Shown one piece after another: positions 8,371 to 17,145 of a DNA stretch of 64,000 nucleotides. A model generated the notes under the pieces. That model did no database searches. It saw nothing but the letters and a program-made list of their open reading frames with translations, and was not told where the DNA came from. Each line of letters opens with the position of its first letter. Positions within the stretch are counted from its first letter, which is position 1. Made by a program: the position numbers and the translations under genes. Origin of the DNA: Bacillus smithii (GTDB lineage Bacteria > Bacillota > Bacilli > Bacillales > DSM-4216); contig NZ_CP012024.1 in assembly GCF_001050115.1 (NCBI RefSeq), forward strand, positions 538,001 to 602,000, in the 5' to 3' direction.

Positions 8371-9021
8371 ATGTTGTATAAATTTAAAGGAAGGATTGTG
8401 GCATCCTCTTTAGTTCTTCTTTTACTCATTTTCATTCGAACAGCCGTATGGATGAAAATAGGGCGAGTTCCTCATCTCATTCCAATCCCCGGCATCATCG
8501 CTTTAATCATTGCATGGTTGTTAGGAAGAAAATATGATGAAACCTTTTTCCTTTCAATGAAAGATCTTTTGACGGGATTGAATAATAGAAGATACGTTCA
8601 TTTTATATTTCCGAAATTCATAAAAACAGCACAACGCAAAAAGAAAAAACTGGTTGTTTTTGTATATGATGTTGATGAATTTAAACAAATCAATGATCAT
8701 TATGGTCATGAATACGGTGATCAAATACTCCTATCGGTTTCAAAAGTTTTGGAGAGTGATATAACAAAGCATGATGTCATTGCCCGTTGGGGAGGAGATG
8801 AATTTCTCGGCCTTTCCCTTTTTTCTGACCTTCATGAAATCAAAGCAAAAATAGATTCCCTTCAGTCGAAACTCAAGGAACTGGCCAAAAGTTTTGGAAA
8901 AAAGATTTCCGTTTCTGTTGGATATGCCGTTTACGGAGAAGATGGAAAACGATTGCACGATTTAATTGAAAAAGCGGATCAAAACATGTACAGAAACAAA
9001 CACTCCAGGAAAACAGTGTAA
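8371..9021 (+). CDS. Membrane-anchored diguanylate cyclase (GGDEF)
   Basis: A 216-residue protein: two N-terminal transmembrane helices (SSLVLLLLIFIRTAVW at about 12-27 and LIPIPGIIALIIAWLLG at about 36-52) followed directly by a GGDEF domain beginning SMKDLLTGLNNRRY. The active-site loop is intact (RWGGDEF, about residue 140), with the metal-binding Asp in VYDVDEFKQIND. The position of the allosteric inhibitory site (R-x-x-D, five residues before GGDEF) reads T-K-H-D, so product inhibition is probably lost. It makes c-di-GMP from two GTP at the membrane; the short anchor contains no extracellular sensor domain. Its partner for signal removal may be the PAS-GGDEF-EAL gene opposite. Confidence 0.88.
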   Translation: MLYKFKGRIVASSLVLLLLIFIRTAVWMKIGRVPHLIPIPGIIALIIAWLLGRKYDETFFLSMKDLLTGLNNRRYVHFIFPKFIKTAQRKKKKLVVFVYDVDEFKQINDHYGHEYGDQILLSVSKVLESDITKHDVIARWGGDEFLGLSLFSDLHEIKAKIDSLQSKLKELAKSFGKKISVSVGYAVYGEDGKRLHDLIEKADQNMYRNKHSRKTV

Positions 9022-9450
9022 GTATATAAGGAGAGCTTGGCACATTTTGAAATCGTTAGGAAGATCAATATTTTGGACGGACTGCAACAGGCGAGAAAGA
9101 AGGGGACATTTGTGATTGCACGGTATCAAGTCGATTAGAAATTTAGGTGACAATTTACCTTTTATACAGTAGACGGGGAGCGTTTTTAACTTCTATTTCT
9201 GTTTCAAGTTTGCATCGTTGATTGGTCAGTGGTGGCAAAGAAAAATGTACGATTTGAAAGCATATTTTGGAATGGGAATGCCTTGAGCTTAAAGGGGTAA
9301 GTTGTGTTTGCTGCTTTGAAGAATCCTGATGCTGCAGTTTTTTTTTATCAGGAGGCTCTTGGTCAGCAATAAAATAGAATTGTATATTTATTATCAGTTT
9401 TGAAATTAAATTCCGTTGAGTATTTCACGGATAAAAGCAAGCGATGTTAG
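9022..9450. other. Intergenic region, no supported gene
   Basis: About 430 bases with no frame I can support on either strand and no clear promoter. A short frame just after the cyclase gene (9041-9138) has no recognisable family. Confidence 0.4.
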
Positions 9451-9490
9451 AAAAATAACAGCCTCTGCCGAAAAGGCAAGAGGCTGTTAT
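9451..9490 (-). terminator. Terminator of the Gfo/Idh/MocA gene
   Basis: ATAACAGCCTCT (9455-9466) pairs with AGAGGCTGTTAT (9479-9490); on the minus strand the stem is followed by TTTTTC. Confidence 0.8.
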
Positions 9491-9495
9491 GGCTT

Positions 9496-10479
9496 TTATT
9501 TGTCCGCCGGAAAGACAATGCCTGTTTGTTTCCGGGCTTTTTCTATAATTTCGATGGTCGTAAGTGAGTGTTGATGCGAATTGATCTCCGATTGTTGTTT
9601 GCCGTTTTGAATTAATTCGATAAATTCTTTTGCTTCGTAGTACATAGGATGATGGTCTTGGGTTTCGGTAATGTCTTCGATGCGTCCGTCGCGATAGCGA
9701 ATTTCGACTTTTTGCGGCGTATGGATCGCATCGATGATAATGCTTCCTTCTTCTCCTTGAATTTCGGCAGGGATATAGGAATTCGAAATTTTGGAGTACT
9801 GAACCACCGCGTCCATTTCTCCATAGTCGAGAATGACGCTTCCTTCTCCATCCACACCCGTTTCCAGTTTAACACTGTTGGCTTTTACATTAAGAGGTTT
9901 CCCGAATAATACTACCATTGGATACAGGCAATAAACGCCAAGGTCCATTAAAGATCCGTTGGAAAATTTGGGGTTAAAGGCGTTTAGCACCGTTCCTTGC
10001 TTGTATGCGTCATAGCGCGATGAATATTGGCAATAGCTGGCGAAATAGCGGCGTATTTTTCCAATTTTATGTATATGTTTGCGAATGGCTTGGAAATTAG
10101 GGAGTAGTGTTGTTTTCATCGCTTCCATTAGGACGACATTGTTTTGTTGGGCTGCTTCGATCATAGCTTGCACTTCTTTTGTATTGGAGGCCATTGGTTT
10201 TTCGCATATAACGTGTTTGCCGTGGTTCATCAACAAAATGGCTTGTTCGGCGTGAAAGGAATTAGGGCTTGCAATATAAACAGCATCAATTTCATTGCTT
10301 TTCGCCATTTCTTCTAAGTTGGTAAAGGTCAGTTCAGTACCTACTTTTGCCGCAAATTCTTTTGCTTTCTCTTCAGTCCGCGAATACACAGCCTTTAAAG
10401 AAAAATCTGGCACTTCTTTGGCCGCTTTAATAAATTCCTCAGTAATCCAGTTCGTTCCAATGATCGCAAATTTTATCAT
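9496..10479 (-). CDS. Gfo/Idh/MocA family NAD(P)-dependent oxidoreductase
   Basis: A 327-residue protein. The N-terminal Rossmann domain begins FAIIGTNWITEEFI (the usual glycine-rich loop is less canonical, G-T-N-W-I) and contains VYIASPNSFHAEQA and the family signature HVICEKPMAS, whose EKP lysine contacts nucleotide and substrate. The C-terminal beta-sheet domain starts about residue 120; SLMDLGVYCLYPMV carries the D-x-G-x-Y/H element. Members oxidise sugars, inositols or dihydrodiols; the closest visual resemblance is to YvaA/YrbE-type sugar oxidoreductases. Monocistronic, with its own terminator; a perfect palindromic repeat sits about 55 bases before the start. Specific substrate unknown. 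Confidence 0.82.
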   Translation of the reverse strand: MIKFAIIGTNWITEEFIKAAKEVPDFSLKAVYSRTEEKAKEFAAKVGTELTFTNLEEMAKSNEIDAVYIASPNSFHAEQAILLMNHGKHVICEKPMASNTKEVQAMIEAAQQNNVVLMEAMKTTLLPNFQAIRKHIHKIGKIRRYFASYCQYSSRYDAYKQGTVLNAFNPKFSNGSLMDLGVYCLYPMVVLFGKPLNVKANSVKLETGVDGEGSVILDYGEMDAVVQYSKISNSYIPAEIQGEEGSIIIDAIHTPQKVEIRYRDGRIEDITETQDHHPMYYEAKEFIELIQNGKQQSEINSHQHSLTTIEIIEKARKQTGIVFPADK

Positions 10480-10534
10480 CGTTAGTCACTCCTTCATGGC
10501 TAGAACATGCTACCAGCATTGTACCATATTTTAA

Positions 10535-10574
10535 GGGGCCTGACCCCTTTAAGCCATTAAAGGGGTCAGGCCCC
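10535..10574. repeat. Dispersed palindromic repeat, copy B (complete)
   Basis: An 18-bp perfect inverted repeat: GGGGCCTGACCCCTTTAA (10535-10552) and its complement (10557-10574), separated by GCCA. It lies between the divergent oxidoreductase and DUF969 genes, in the expected 5' leader or promoter area of the former. Confidence 0.8.
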
Positions 10575-10657
10575 ATTTGGTATATTGATATAAATATCCT
10601 ATTTTTCTGGGAAATTGATTTATGAGGAATGCGCAGATGAAATGATGAACAATAGCG

Positions 10658-10685
10658 TTGACGAGCTTAATTAGTGTGATATAAT
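10658..10685 (+). promoter_or_regulatory. Promoter of the DUF969-DUF979-pcp operon
   Basis: TTGACG, 16-bp spacer, TATAAT. Directly downstream (10689-10726) is a very AT-rich, roughly symmetrical stretch (AATAATA...TATTATT) that could be an operator. The first start codon is about 130 bases away. Confidence 0.65.
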
Positions 10686-10817
10686 TCAGAATAATAAATT
10701 ATATTGGAATTATCATAATATTATTTTTGGATCGCTTGTTTGCTTCTGCACTGCAAAGCTCTTTGTTAGAACGTTGGAATGATAGAATGTCAAATTTCTG
10801 GAGAAAGAAGGGGTAAG

Positions 10818-11516
10818 ATGGTACTCATTGGTGTTGCTTTGATCATTGTTGGCTTTTTGTTTCGGATCAATCCGTTGGTTGTCGTAACGGTTTCGGGATT
10901 GGTCACTGGGTTGATAGCTGGTATTCCCTTTAAGGATCTCATCGCTCAATTTGGTGAAGCGTTCACGACGAACCGTTATATGTCGATTTTAATCATTACT
11001 CTTCCGGTTATCGGTCTTATGGAACGAAGCGGTTTGCAAAAACAATCGGCTTTGCTTGTTTCGAAAATAAAAGCGATCACCGCTGGTAGATTGATCAACA
11101 TTTACTTTTTGATCAGGGAAATAGGGGCGGCGCTAGGATTGAATAGTATCGGTGGACATCCACAAACTGTTCGTCCCCTCATTGCACCAATGGCGGAAGG
11201 AGCTGCGGAAGCCAAATACGGGAAGCTACCTAAAGAGGAAAGGGAAAATATCCGTGCACATACGGCCGCTGCTGACAACATTGGATTGTTTTTCGGTGAA
11301 GATATTTTTGTTGCTGTCGGAGGAATTTTATTAATGAAAGGCTTCTTTGACCAAAATCATGTTGTGAGTGACCCAGTGTTGATGGCACTATGGGGGATTC
11401 CCACTGCGGTTGGTGTCTTCATCATCCATTCCATTCGACTATATTTATTCGACAGACGTTTGGAGCGACGTCTTGGGCAAAAGAAACCTGAAAACAAGGA
11501 AGTGAAATCTTCATGA
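10818..11516 (+). CDS. DUF969 family membrane protein, probable permease half
   Basis: A 232-residue membrane protein of the DUF969 family. About five hydrophobic helices are visible (LIGVALIIVGFLF, LVVVTVSGLVTGLIAG, MSILIITLPVIGLM and two near the C-terminus), with the conserved loop GLNSIGGHPQTVRPLIAPMA between them. The start at 10818 is chosen because it begins the first helix and follows a GAAGGGGTAAG ribosome site. Its stop codon overlaps the next start by four bases (ATGA), so the two are translationally coupled. DUF969 and DUF979 proteins almost always occur together and often beside pyroglutamyl peptidase, suggesting a two-part carrier for 5-oxoproline or its peptides; the substrate is inference. 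Confidence 0.8.
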   Translation: MVLIGVALIIVGFLFRINPLVVVTVSGLVTGLIAGIPFKDLIAQFGEAFTTNRYMSILIITLPVIGLMERSGLQKQSALLVSKIKAITAGRLINIYFLIREIGAALGLNSIGGHPQTVRPLIAPMAEGAAEAKYGKLPKEERENIRAHTAAADNIGLFFGEDIFVAVGGILLMKGFFDQNHVVSDPVLMALWGIPTAVGVFIIHSIRLYLFDRRLERRLGQKKPENKEVKSS

Positions 11517-12475
11517 TACTGTCTCTTGAATACCTCTATGTTTTGATGGGAGTCATCGGTTTGTGCTGTTCTATCTACACTTTTTTAGATAAAAAAAATA
11601 CAAAACGAGTCACTTCGGGGTTGTTTTATTTTATCTATGCTGTGACTTTGTTGCTGGGAAAAGTGATCCCGCCGTTTTACATAGGCTTGCTCGTCATTCT
11701 GATGGTACTTATCGTAGGTTTCGGAGGTTTAGAAAAAGGAAAATATGACAGCACAAGCGAAGAGGAACGCGAAGCGAAACGCAAGCGGCTCGGCAATTGG
11801 CTGTTTTTACCGGCGTTGCTTATTCCATTTTTAACCGTTATTTTTTCAAAAGCACTGGCGGGTATCAAAATCGGCGAACTCTTTCTATTTGATCCATCCA
11901 ATCCGACATTGGTTGGTTTAGGCGTTGCTTGCGTCATCGCTATGATGGTTGCTCTGGCACTTACAAAGAGTACTCCAAAGACAGCCATCAAGGAATCCCG
12001 CCGTTTGCTGGAGGCAATTGGTTGGGCTGTCGTATTGCCTCAATTTTTAGCGACGCTTGGCACGATTTTCGATAAAGCTGGCGTCGGCAATGTGGTGGCC
12101 GATATTGTCAAACATATGATTCCATCTAATTCATTATTTTGGAGTGTCGTGGTGTTATGTGTTGGAATGGCGTTCTTTACCATGATCATGGGAAATGCGT
12201 TTGCGGCCTTTCCGGTCATGGCCGGAGGAATCATCATTCCGATCCTGATTCAGCAGTTCGGAGCGGATCCAAACCAAATTGCCGCCATTTCCATGTTTGC
12301 CGGTTATTGCGGAACGTTGATGACACCTATGGCTGCCAATTTTAATATTGTTCCCGCAGCTTTATTAGACTTGAAAGATAAATATCATGTCATTCGGGTG
12401 CAAGTACCAACAGCGTTGTTGACGCTTTTGCTCAATATTGTGCTGATGTATTGCCTGGCTAGATGGCAAATGTAG
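11513..12475 (+). CDS. DUF979 family membrane protein, probable permease half
   Basis: A 320-residue integral membrane protein with 8-10 predicted helices (for example LEYLYVLMGVIGLCCSIYTF at the start and LLTLLLNIVLMYCLA at the end). Conserved family stretches include VVLPQFLATLGTIFDKAGVG and FAAFPVMAGGIIIPILI, plus FAGYCGTLMTPMAANFNIVP, reminiscent of ion-transporter re-entrant loops with Gly/Thr/Pro. A charged segment at about 78-95 (EEEREAKRKR) is probably cytoplasmic. It overlaps the DUF969 gene by four bases and is followed 137 bases later by pcp. The pair is probably one transporter. Confidence 0.8.
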   Translation: MILSLEYLYVLMGVIGLCCSIYTFLDKKNTKRVTSGLFYFIYAVTLLLGKVIPPFYIGLLVILMVLIVGFGGLEKGKYDSTSEEEREAKRKRLGNWLFLPALLIPFLTVIFSKALAGIKIGELFLFDPSNPTLVGLGVACVIAMMVALALTKSTPKTAIKESRRLLEAIGWAVVLPQFLATLGTIFDKAGVGNVVADIVKHMIPSNSLFWSVVVLCVGMAFFTMIMGNAFAAFPVMAGGIIIPILIQQFGADPNQIAAISMFAGYCGTLMTPMAANFNIVPAALLDLKDKYHVIRVQVPTALLTLLLNIVLMYCLARWQM

Positions 12476-12612
12476 CTTTGGGATATGAAAATGTTGTGCA
12501 CATGTGTAGATGATATGATATGGCCAATGGAGCGTCCGTTTGAAACAAAATGATAGGGAATATTGTTGTGAGATTCATAGGTTTCGAGAGGAAGAGCATC
12601 GGAGGGAATAGT

Positions 12613-13260
12613 ATGGAGAAAAAAGTTTTAATGACCGGTTTTGATGCTTTTGAAGGTGAGCGTGTGAATCCGGCTTTGGAAACAGTCAAAATTTTAAATG
12701 GTTACCAGGAAAAAGGGGTTCACATTGTTGCTGTAGAAATCCCAACGGTCTTTCGAGCCTCGATCAAAAAGCTGGAAGAAGCGATTAAAGAGGAGAAGCC
12801 AGATGTTGTGATCTGCGTTGGGCAGGGAGGAGGTCGAACACACATTACACCAGAGCGGGTAGCCATTAATGTGGATGATGCCAGAATTCCCGATAATGAA
12901 GGCAATCAGCCGATTGATGAGGCGATTGTAAAGAATGGTCCGGTTGCCTATTGGTCGACGCTGCCGATCAAACGCATCGTGAAGAATCTACGAGAAAGCG
13001 GTATCCCTGCAGAGGTATCTAACTCAGCCGGAACGTTTGTCTGTAATCATTTGTTTTACGGTTTAATGCATTATTTGCATGACAATGCTCCGGATGTGCG
13101 CGGAGGATTTATTCACATCCCTTATTTGCCGGAGCAGACTGTCAATAAACATGCACCGAGCATGGCAATTGAAACGATCGTTGAAGGTTTAAAAATAGCT
13201 GCCATCACTGCAGCACTCGAACCTGAGGATATAAAAGAAAGCGGTGGTGCGATTCATTAA
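12613..13260 (+). CDS. pcp: Pyroglutamyl-peptidase I (pyrrolidone-carboxylate peptidase)
   Basis: A 215-residue cytosolic cysteine peptidase of family C15 that removes N-terminal pyroglutamate from peptides. The N-terminus KKVLMTGFDAFEGERVNPA is typical; the catalytic Glu lies in the RVAINVDDARIPDN region (about residue 80), Cys144 in SAGTFVCNHLFYG and His168 in GGFIHIPYLPEQ, all in register with the family. Start 12613 follows GGAGGGA; an upstream start at 12550 would add an unrelated tail. As third gene after DUF969/DUF979 it probably processes the peptides or supplies the 5-oxoproline that the membrane pair handles. A terminator follows at 13359. Confidence 0.92.
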   Translation: MEKKVLMTGFDAFEGERVNPALETVKILNGYQEKGVHIVAVEIPTVFRASIKKLEEAIKEEKPDVVICVGQGGGRTHITPERVAINVDDARIPDNEGNQPIDEAIVKNGPVAYWSTLPIKRIVKNLRESGIPAEVSNSAGTFVCNHLFYGLMHYLHDNAPDVRGGFIHIPYLPEQTVNKHAPSMAIETIVEGLKIAAITAALEPEDIKESGGAIH

Positions 13261-13358
13261 AGAATAGGCGATGGATATTTCTAGAGATTTTTGAAAGCAA
13301 CAGCTCCACTCATTAAGAAAAAGATGAAAGGGATATCAAATGAATTTTCCAATTTTTT

Positions 13359-13391
13359 GGCCCTGTCCGTTTATCCGGATAGGGCCTCTTT
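13359..13391 (+). terminator. Terminator of the pcp operon
   Basis: GGCCCTGTCCG pairs with CGGATAGGGCC (11 bp, one G-U), TTTAT-type loop, followed by TCTTTT. Confidence 0.8.
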
Positions 13392-13444
13392 TATCAAATA
13401 TGTCGATTTTTTCTTTTTCTAAGTTCGTACTTTTTTGAAAAAAT

Positions 13445-15115
13445 TTATGTAGTTTTAAATGAATCGAGGGAAGCATTTAGATCTTTGGCTAATACATATA
13501 ATGATTTTGCCTCATCTGCGACTTCGTTTATTGTGGCATCTTGTTCATCGGTAATAGAAGCGACTTCTTGCATGCTGCTTGAAATTTGTTGGGCGATGCT
13601 GGCGATGTTGGACATGCTTTCTACCATTTCGCTCATTTTTTGTTCCATAATTTCCGCTGCGGAAGACATGGATTTTGATTCGGAAGAGGCTTGTTCCACA
13701 ACGGATATTAGATCATCAAAAGATTGCTTTGTCGAATGCATCATGTCTATTCCTTCTTTTAAAATGCTGGAGTTATTCGTAATAGCGCTGGTGACATTTT
13801 CCGTATCGTTGCGGATGATTTCGGTTAATTGTTTAATTTCTTCTGAAGCTTGTTTGGATTGTTCTGCTAGATTTTTCACTTCTTGTGCGACGACTGCGAA
13901 ACCTTTTCCTTCGTCTCCGGCTCGAGCGGCTTCGATGGATGCATTTAATGATAATAAATGTGTTTGTGAAGCGATGGTTTGAATGACTTTGACGAATTGA
14001 TCGATATGTTTCGTTTTATGGTCAAGCGTATAAATTTTTTCTGTTGTTTCAAGAAACGTTGCTTGTACTTCTTCTAGTTTTTTCACTGTTTGATTGATGA
14101 ATTGAAGCCCTACTTTCGATTTTTCATTGGCGATCATGGCTACGTTGTCGACTTTTTTTATCGCTGAAGCGACTTGCTTTACTCGATGAGACGTTTCATG
14201 AATCGCTTCGGTGCTTTTTAAAGAATATTGAGATTGGCGTTCCATTGCATTGACGACTTCTTTCATCGCCTTTGTGACGATGTCTGATGTTGCTTTTGAA
14301 TGATTTGAAGAGTCTCTTAATTTGTTAGAGGATGATTCAATTTGCAAAGTAGTATGATCGACTTGCTGGATGAGAAATCTTAAATTGCTGACCATTTGAT
14401 GAAATCCATTAGACAGTGTCGTGATTTCTCGTGATACGGAATGAATATGTATAGGTGTATCTAAGTCTCCGCCGGCCACTTGGTCAAATGCTCGTTTTAG
14501 CAGCGTAATAGGCTTTACAATGGAGCGAATGGTCATAAAGCCGATAAAGCTGGCTACTAAAATCATAGTGATTGTGAATCCCAACATCATTCTTTGCTGG
14601 TGGGTGATCGGCTTGATATAGTCTTGATCTTTAACAGCGATGACAAAAGTTGCATTATCCAGCTCGATTAATGGTGATAAAGCCATCGTATAGCCATGAA
14701 GATGCACAATGCCTGTTTTTTGTTTCAAAATTTGGTCAATTTCATCTTTAGTGAAAGGAATTTTTTCGTTTAACTTCGTATCCGCTAATCCTTTGATTTC
14801 TTTATCTTTTGTGATTTGAAATTGGATGGGGATTAAGTTTTGTTCTTTAAACATTCTTTGATTGAGCTGCACGGCATATCGCAATTCGCGGTTAAAGTCT
14901 TCTCTCGTCGTAGAGGCTTTTAACATGACCACCTTTTCCGACATCACTTCTGCAGATAAAGATAGCTGCTGCTCCATTGATTGGATGGCGAGCTTTTTAT
15001 TTTTTTCAACATTCACATAGGCGATCAACAAAGAGGATAAAGCGATCACTGTAATGATAGGCACAAGCAATATGGTGAGCAGCCGAAACTTTTTTTGATT
15101 TTTCTCTTTTCTCAT
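13445..15115 (-). CDS. Methyl-accepting chemotaxis protein
   Basis: A 556-residue chemoreceptor. One transmembrane helix near the start ([20 protein letters not shown]), an extracellular sensor region of about 135 residues, a second helix ([18 protein letters not shown]), then a HAMP domain ([21 protein letters not shown]) and a long coiled-coil signalling domain. The hairpin tip is clear: [20 protein letters not shown] then [17 protein letters not shown], which contacts CheA and CheW. The ligand domain ([21 protein letters not shown]) has a single-cache look. Start 15115 is chosen because AGGGG precedes it; an upstream start at 15151 lacks a ribosome site. Monocistronic. Ligand unknown. Confidence 0.9.
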   Translation of the reverse strand: MRKEKNQKKFRLLTILLVPIITVIALSSLLIAYVNVEKNKKLAIQSMEQQLSLSAEVMSEKVVMLKASTTREDFNRELRYAVQLNQRMFKEQNLIPIQFQITKDKEIKGLADTKLNEKIPFTKDEIDQILKQKTGIVHLHGYTMALSPLIELDNATFVIAVKDQDYIKPITHQQRMMLGFTITMILVASFIGFMTIRSIVKPITLLKRAFDQVAGGDLDTPIHIHSVSREITTLSNGFHQMVSNLRFLIQQVDHTTLQIESSSNKLRDSSNHSKATSDIVTKAMKEVVNAMERQSQYSLKSTEAIHETSHRVKQVASAIKKVDNVAMIANEKSKVGLQFINQTVKKLEEVQATFLETTEKIYTLDHKTKHIDQFVKVIQTIASQTHLLSLNASIEAARAGDEGKGFAVVAQEVKNLAEQSKQASEEIKQLTEIIRNDTENVTSAITNNSSILKEGIDMMHSTKQSFDDLISVVEQASSESKSMSSAAEIMEQKMSEMVESMSNIASIAQQISSSMQEVASITDEQDATINEVADEAKSLYVLAKDLNASLDSFKTT

Positions 15116-15208
15116 TTTGATACCCCTATAAATGTAATATTTTACTCTCATTTAACCAAACCAATGTAAAGATAATATAAATTTTTCATAAAGCATTCGT
15201 TAAAAAAA

Positions 15209-15245
15209 GGGGCCTGACCCCATTAATGATTTAAATCAATAAAGT
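15209..15245. repeat. Dispersed palindromic repeat, copy C (half element)
   Basis: GGGGCCTGACCCC (15209-15221) followed by ATTAATGATTTAAATCAAT; the second GC arm is absent. It lies upstream of the chemoreceptor gene. The rest of 15116-15502 is AT-rich spacer with no gene. Confidence 0.65.
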
Positions 15246-15502
15246 GATAAATCAATAAATCTATTAATCATAAAGCAAGGAATCGATAAATTTATAAAGC
15301 AATGGCGATAAAGCGGTAGTGATCATGCGAGATCATGGGATGATCGTGTGGTTTAGGGGTGACTTTTGTTAAATGGAGATTGCGTTTCATTTAAGGTTGG
15401 TTGGAAGAGAGATAAACTACTGGTGTGTAAATAGGGCTTGTAAGCAGTGGTGTCTTCATTCAAAATGAGAATGATTACTAAGAAAAGAGTCAGGTGATTT
15501 TA

Positions 15503-15937
15503 ATGAAGCATAAATGGTTTTGGTGGGGGTTCGTGCTCATTTGGTGTGGGGTCATTTTTTCTTTTAGTCAATTTTCTATGTTTACAGGTGCAAATACGGC
15601 GAAAGTCATTCATCACATCGCTCAGTATTTTGGATTGGAGGGGACGAACGATCATCGCGATAGCGGCGTCTTTTCGTGGAATTTTATCATCCGCAAATTT
15701 GCGCATCTTTCAGCTTTTGGTTTTTTGGCTTTTCTTGTGTGGAAAGCGGTATTTCCGAATCGGTTTTCTTATATAGGAGCATGGTGTTTTACCGTATTGT
15801 ATGCGGCATCGGATGAGTGGCATCAATCGTTTCGACCGGGACGGACGGCTTTATTTTCCGATGTACTGATCGATGCAGCCGGAGCATTCATTGTTTTATT
15901 GTTTATCCGTTTTTATATACGGACAAGGCGTCATTAA
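15503..15937 (+). CDS. VanZ family membrane protein
   Basis: A 144-residue VanZ-like protein with four hydrophobic helices (FWWGFVLIWCGVIFSF, FAHLSAFGFLAFLVW, WCFTVLYAASDEW and AAGAFIVLLFIRFYI). Family hallmarks are RKFAHLSAFG, ASDEWHQSFRPGR and the Asp in SDVLIDAAGA. VanZ domains are linked with teicoplanin tolerance and surface modification but their reaction is not known. The ATG at 15503 is preferred, since AGGTG lies six bases before it; the GTG at 15494 is inside that ribosome site. A second VanZ-type gene lies 325 bases downstream in the opposite direction. Confidence 0.85.
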   Translation: MKHKWFWWGFVLIWCGVIFSFSQFSMFTGANTAKVIHHIAQYFGLEGTNDHRDSGVFSWNFIIRKFAHLSAFGFLAFLVWKAVFPNRFSYIGAWCFTVLYAASDEWHQSFRPGRTALFSDVLIDAAGAFIVLLFIRFYIRTRRH

Positions 15938-16197
15938 AATAAATTCAGAGGGTTCCATTCGTTCACGCGGAGTATAAAGCATATAAAAATACTGGAAGCG
16001 AAAACCGCAGTCCAGTATCGAAAAGGGAACTAGTATTGAGTAAAAATAAGAGAGAACGTATAAAGAGCTTACATAAAACCGTGTTTTTTAGCGGTACGAA
16101 AATCTGAATTTTAGATTCTCTTGATTTTCAAGAGAAATGAACAGGTTTGGTCCACTGTGATACAGAAAAAAAGAACTAGTTTGGTAACTGTCTATTT

Positions 16198-16230
16198 GAA
16201 GGTAACGTGTATACGTACCTTCTTTTTTAT
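16198..16230 (+). terminator. Rho-independent terminator downstream of the VanZ gene
   Basis: GAAGGT-A-ACG pairs with CGT-ACCTTC (one bulged A) and is followed by TTTTTTATT. Bases 15938-16197 before it carry two other hairpins without T-tails (ATACTGGA/TCCAGTAT at 15989-16018; TTCTCTTGA/TCAAGAGAA near 16117-16137) and no gene. Confidence 0.7.
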
Positions 16231-16261
16231 TCTAACAATCTCTCCTTTGTATCAGAGAGTA

Positions 16262-16750
16262 TCAAAGAAAATGGCTGATGATTTTTTGAAAAATGGTGGA
16301 TTTCTTCAAAAGATAATAGACGGTTAATACGCCGAACGAATCAATCAGTAGATCATATAAACGGCCGTCTCGTCCGAAAAAAAGCTGCAAGATTTCGGTG
16401 GTGAACGCAAAAGCGACCGAAATCAAGATAGACTGCTTATGATCTTTCAGCCAGATATACAGAAGGACATCCATGATGGCAAAGCCGGTAAAGTGTCCAA
16501 GTTTTATCCAAAACCAATGGGGGTGAATCAGCTGGATATCATAAAAGTTAAAGAATTGTAAAAAATCGGGGGACGAATGCCATTCAAATTTAATGGTTTG
16601 AAATCGCAGCAACGCTTCCAAATTTTCGGTCCATGTATGGATGCCTAAGAACAATCCCCATAAGATGACGGCAAGGAATTTCAATGATTCTTGCCGGTGG
16701 TACCTTTCTTCTTTTTTTAGACTGGATATTCCGTTTTCTGTTTTGTTCAT
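16262..16750 (-). CDS. VanZ-like membrane protein
   Basis: A 162-residue membrane protein. Four helices are visible: KFLAVILWGLFLGIHTW, FGHF-type segment LGHFTGFAIMDVLLYIWL, SILISVAFAFTTEILQLFF and DSFGVLTVYYLL. The stretch TTEILQLFFGRDGRLYDLLI aligns with the VanZ E-x-x-Q...GR...D pattern, although GHFTGF replaces the usual K-x-x-H-x-x-x-F. It is divergent from, and tail-to-tail with, the VanZ protein at 15503, and the two share little sequence beyond the motif. Function unknown. Bases 16751-17145 upstream contain a TATAAT-like element at 17023-17028 and nothing else I can name. Confidence 0.7.
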   Translation of the reverse strand: MNKTENGISSLKKEERYHRQESLKFLAVILWGLFLGIHTWTENLEALLRFQTIKFEWHSSPDFLQFFNFYDIQLIHPHWFWIKLGHFTGFAIMDVLLYIWLKDHKQSILISVAFAFTTEILQLFFGRDGRLYDLLIDSFGVLTVYYLLKKSTIFQKIISHFL

Positions 16751-17145
16751 TGCTAAGCTCCTAGTGACTGGTTTTATTTCCCTATTATATCATATGAAAA
16801 TAATGACTGGTGAGAGGCTATTGGACCAAGCCGTCAAGAAAAGAATGTAACTGTTCTGTTTCATCCAATGAACAAAGAGGAAGGATCTAATGAGAGCACT
16901 GTTAAACTTTCACCAGTGTAAAGAGATTCTTTTTTATCCGAACACCTATGGTTTCGGCAGCCATGGACTTCGTCATTCTGGATTTTGATTGATTAAAGAT
17001 AGGGGCCTGCCGTTTATCAAAGTATAATTAGGATATGAGAGAAGAAGGAGGAATAACTGCGCTTTGTGGATAGATATTCTTATAGCTTGTGATTTATTTT
17101 CTGAAGATTCATAATTATATTATATTTGGTTCAGGAGGTATGGAA

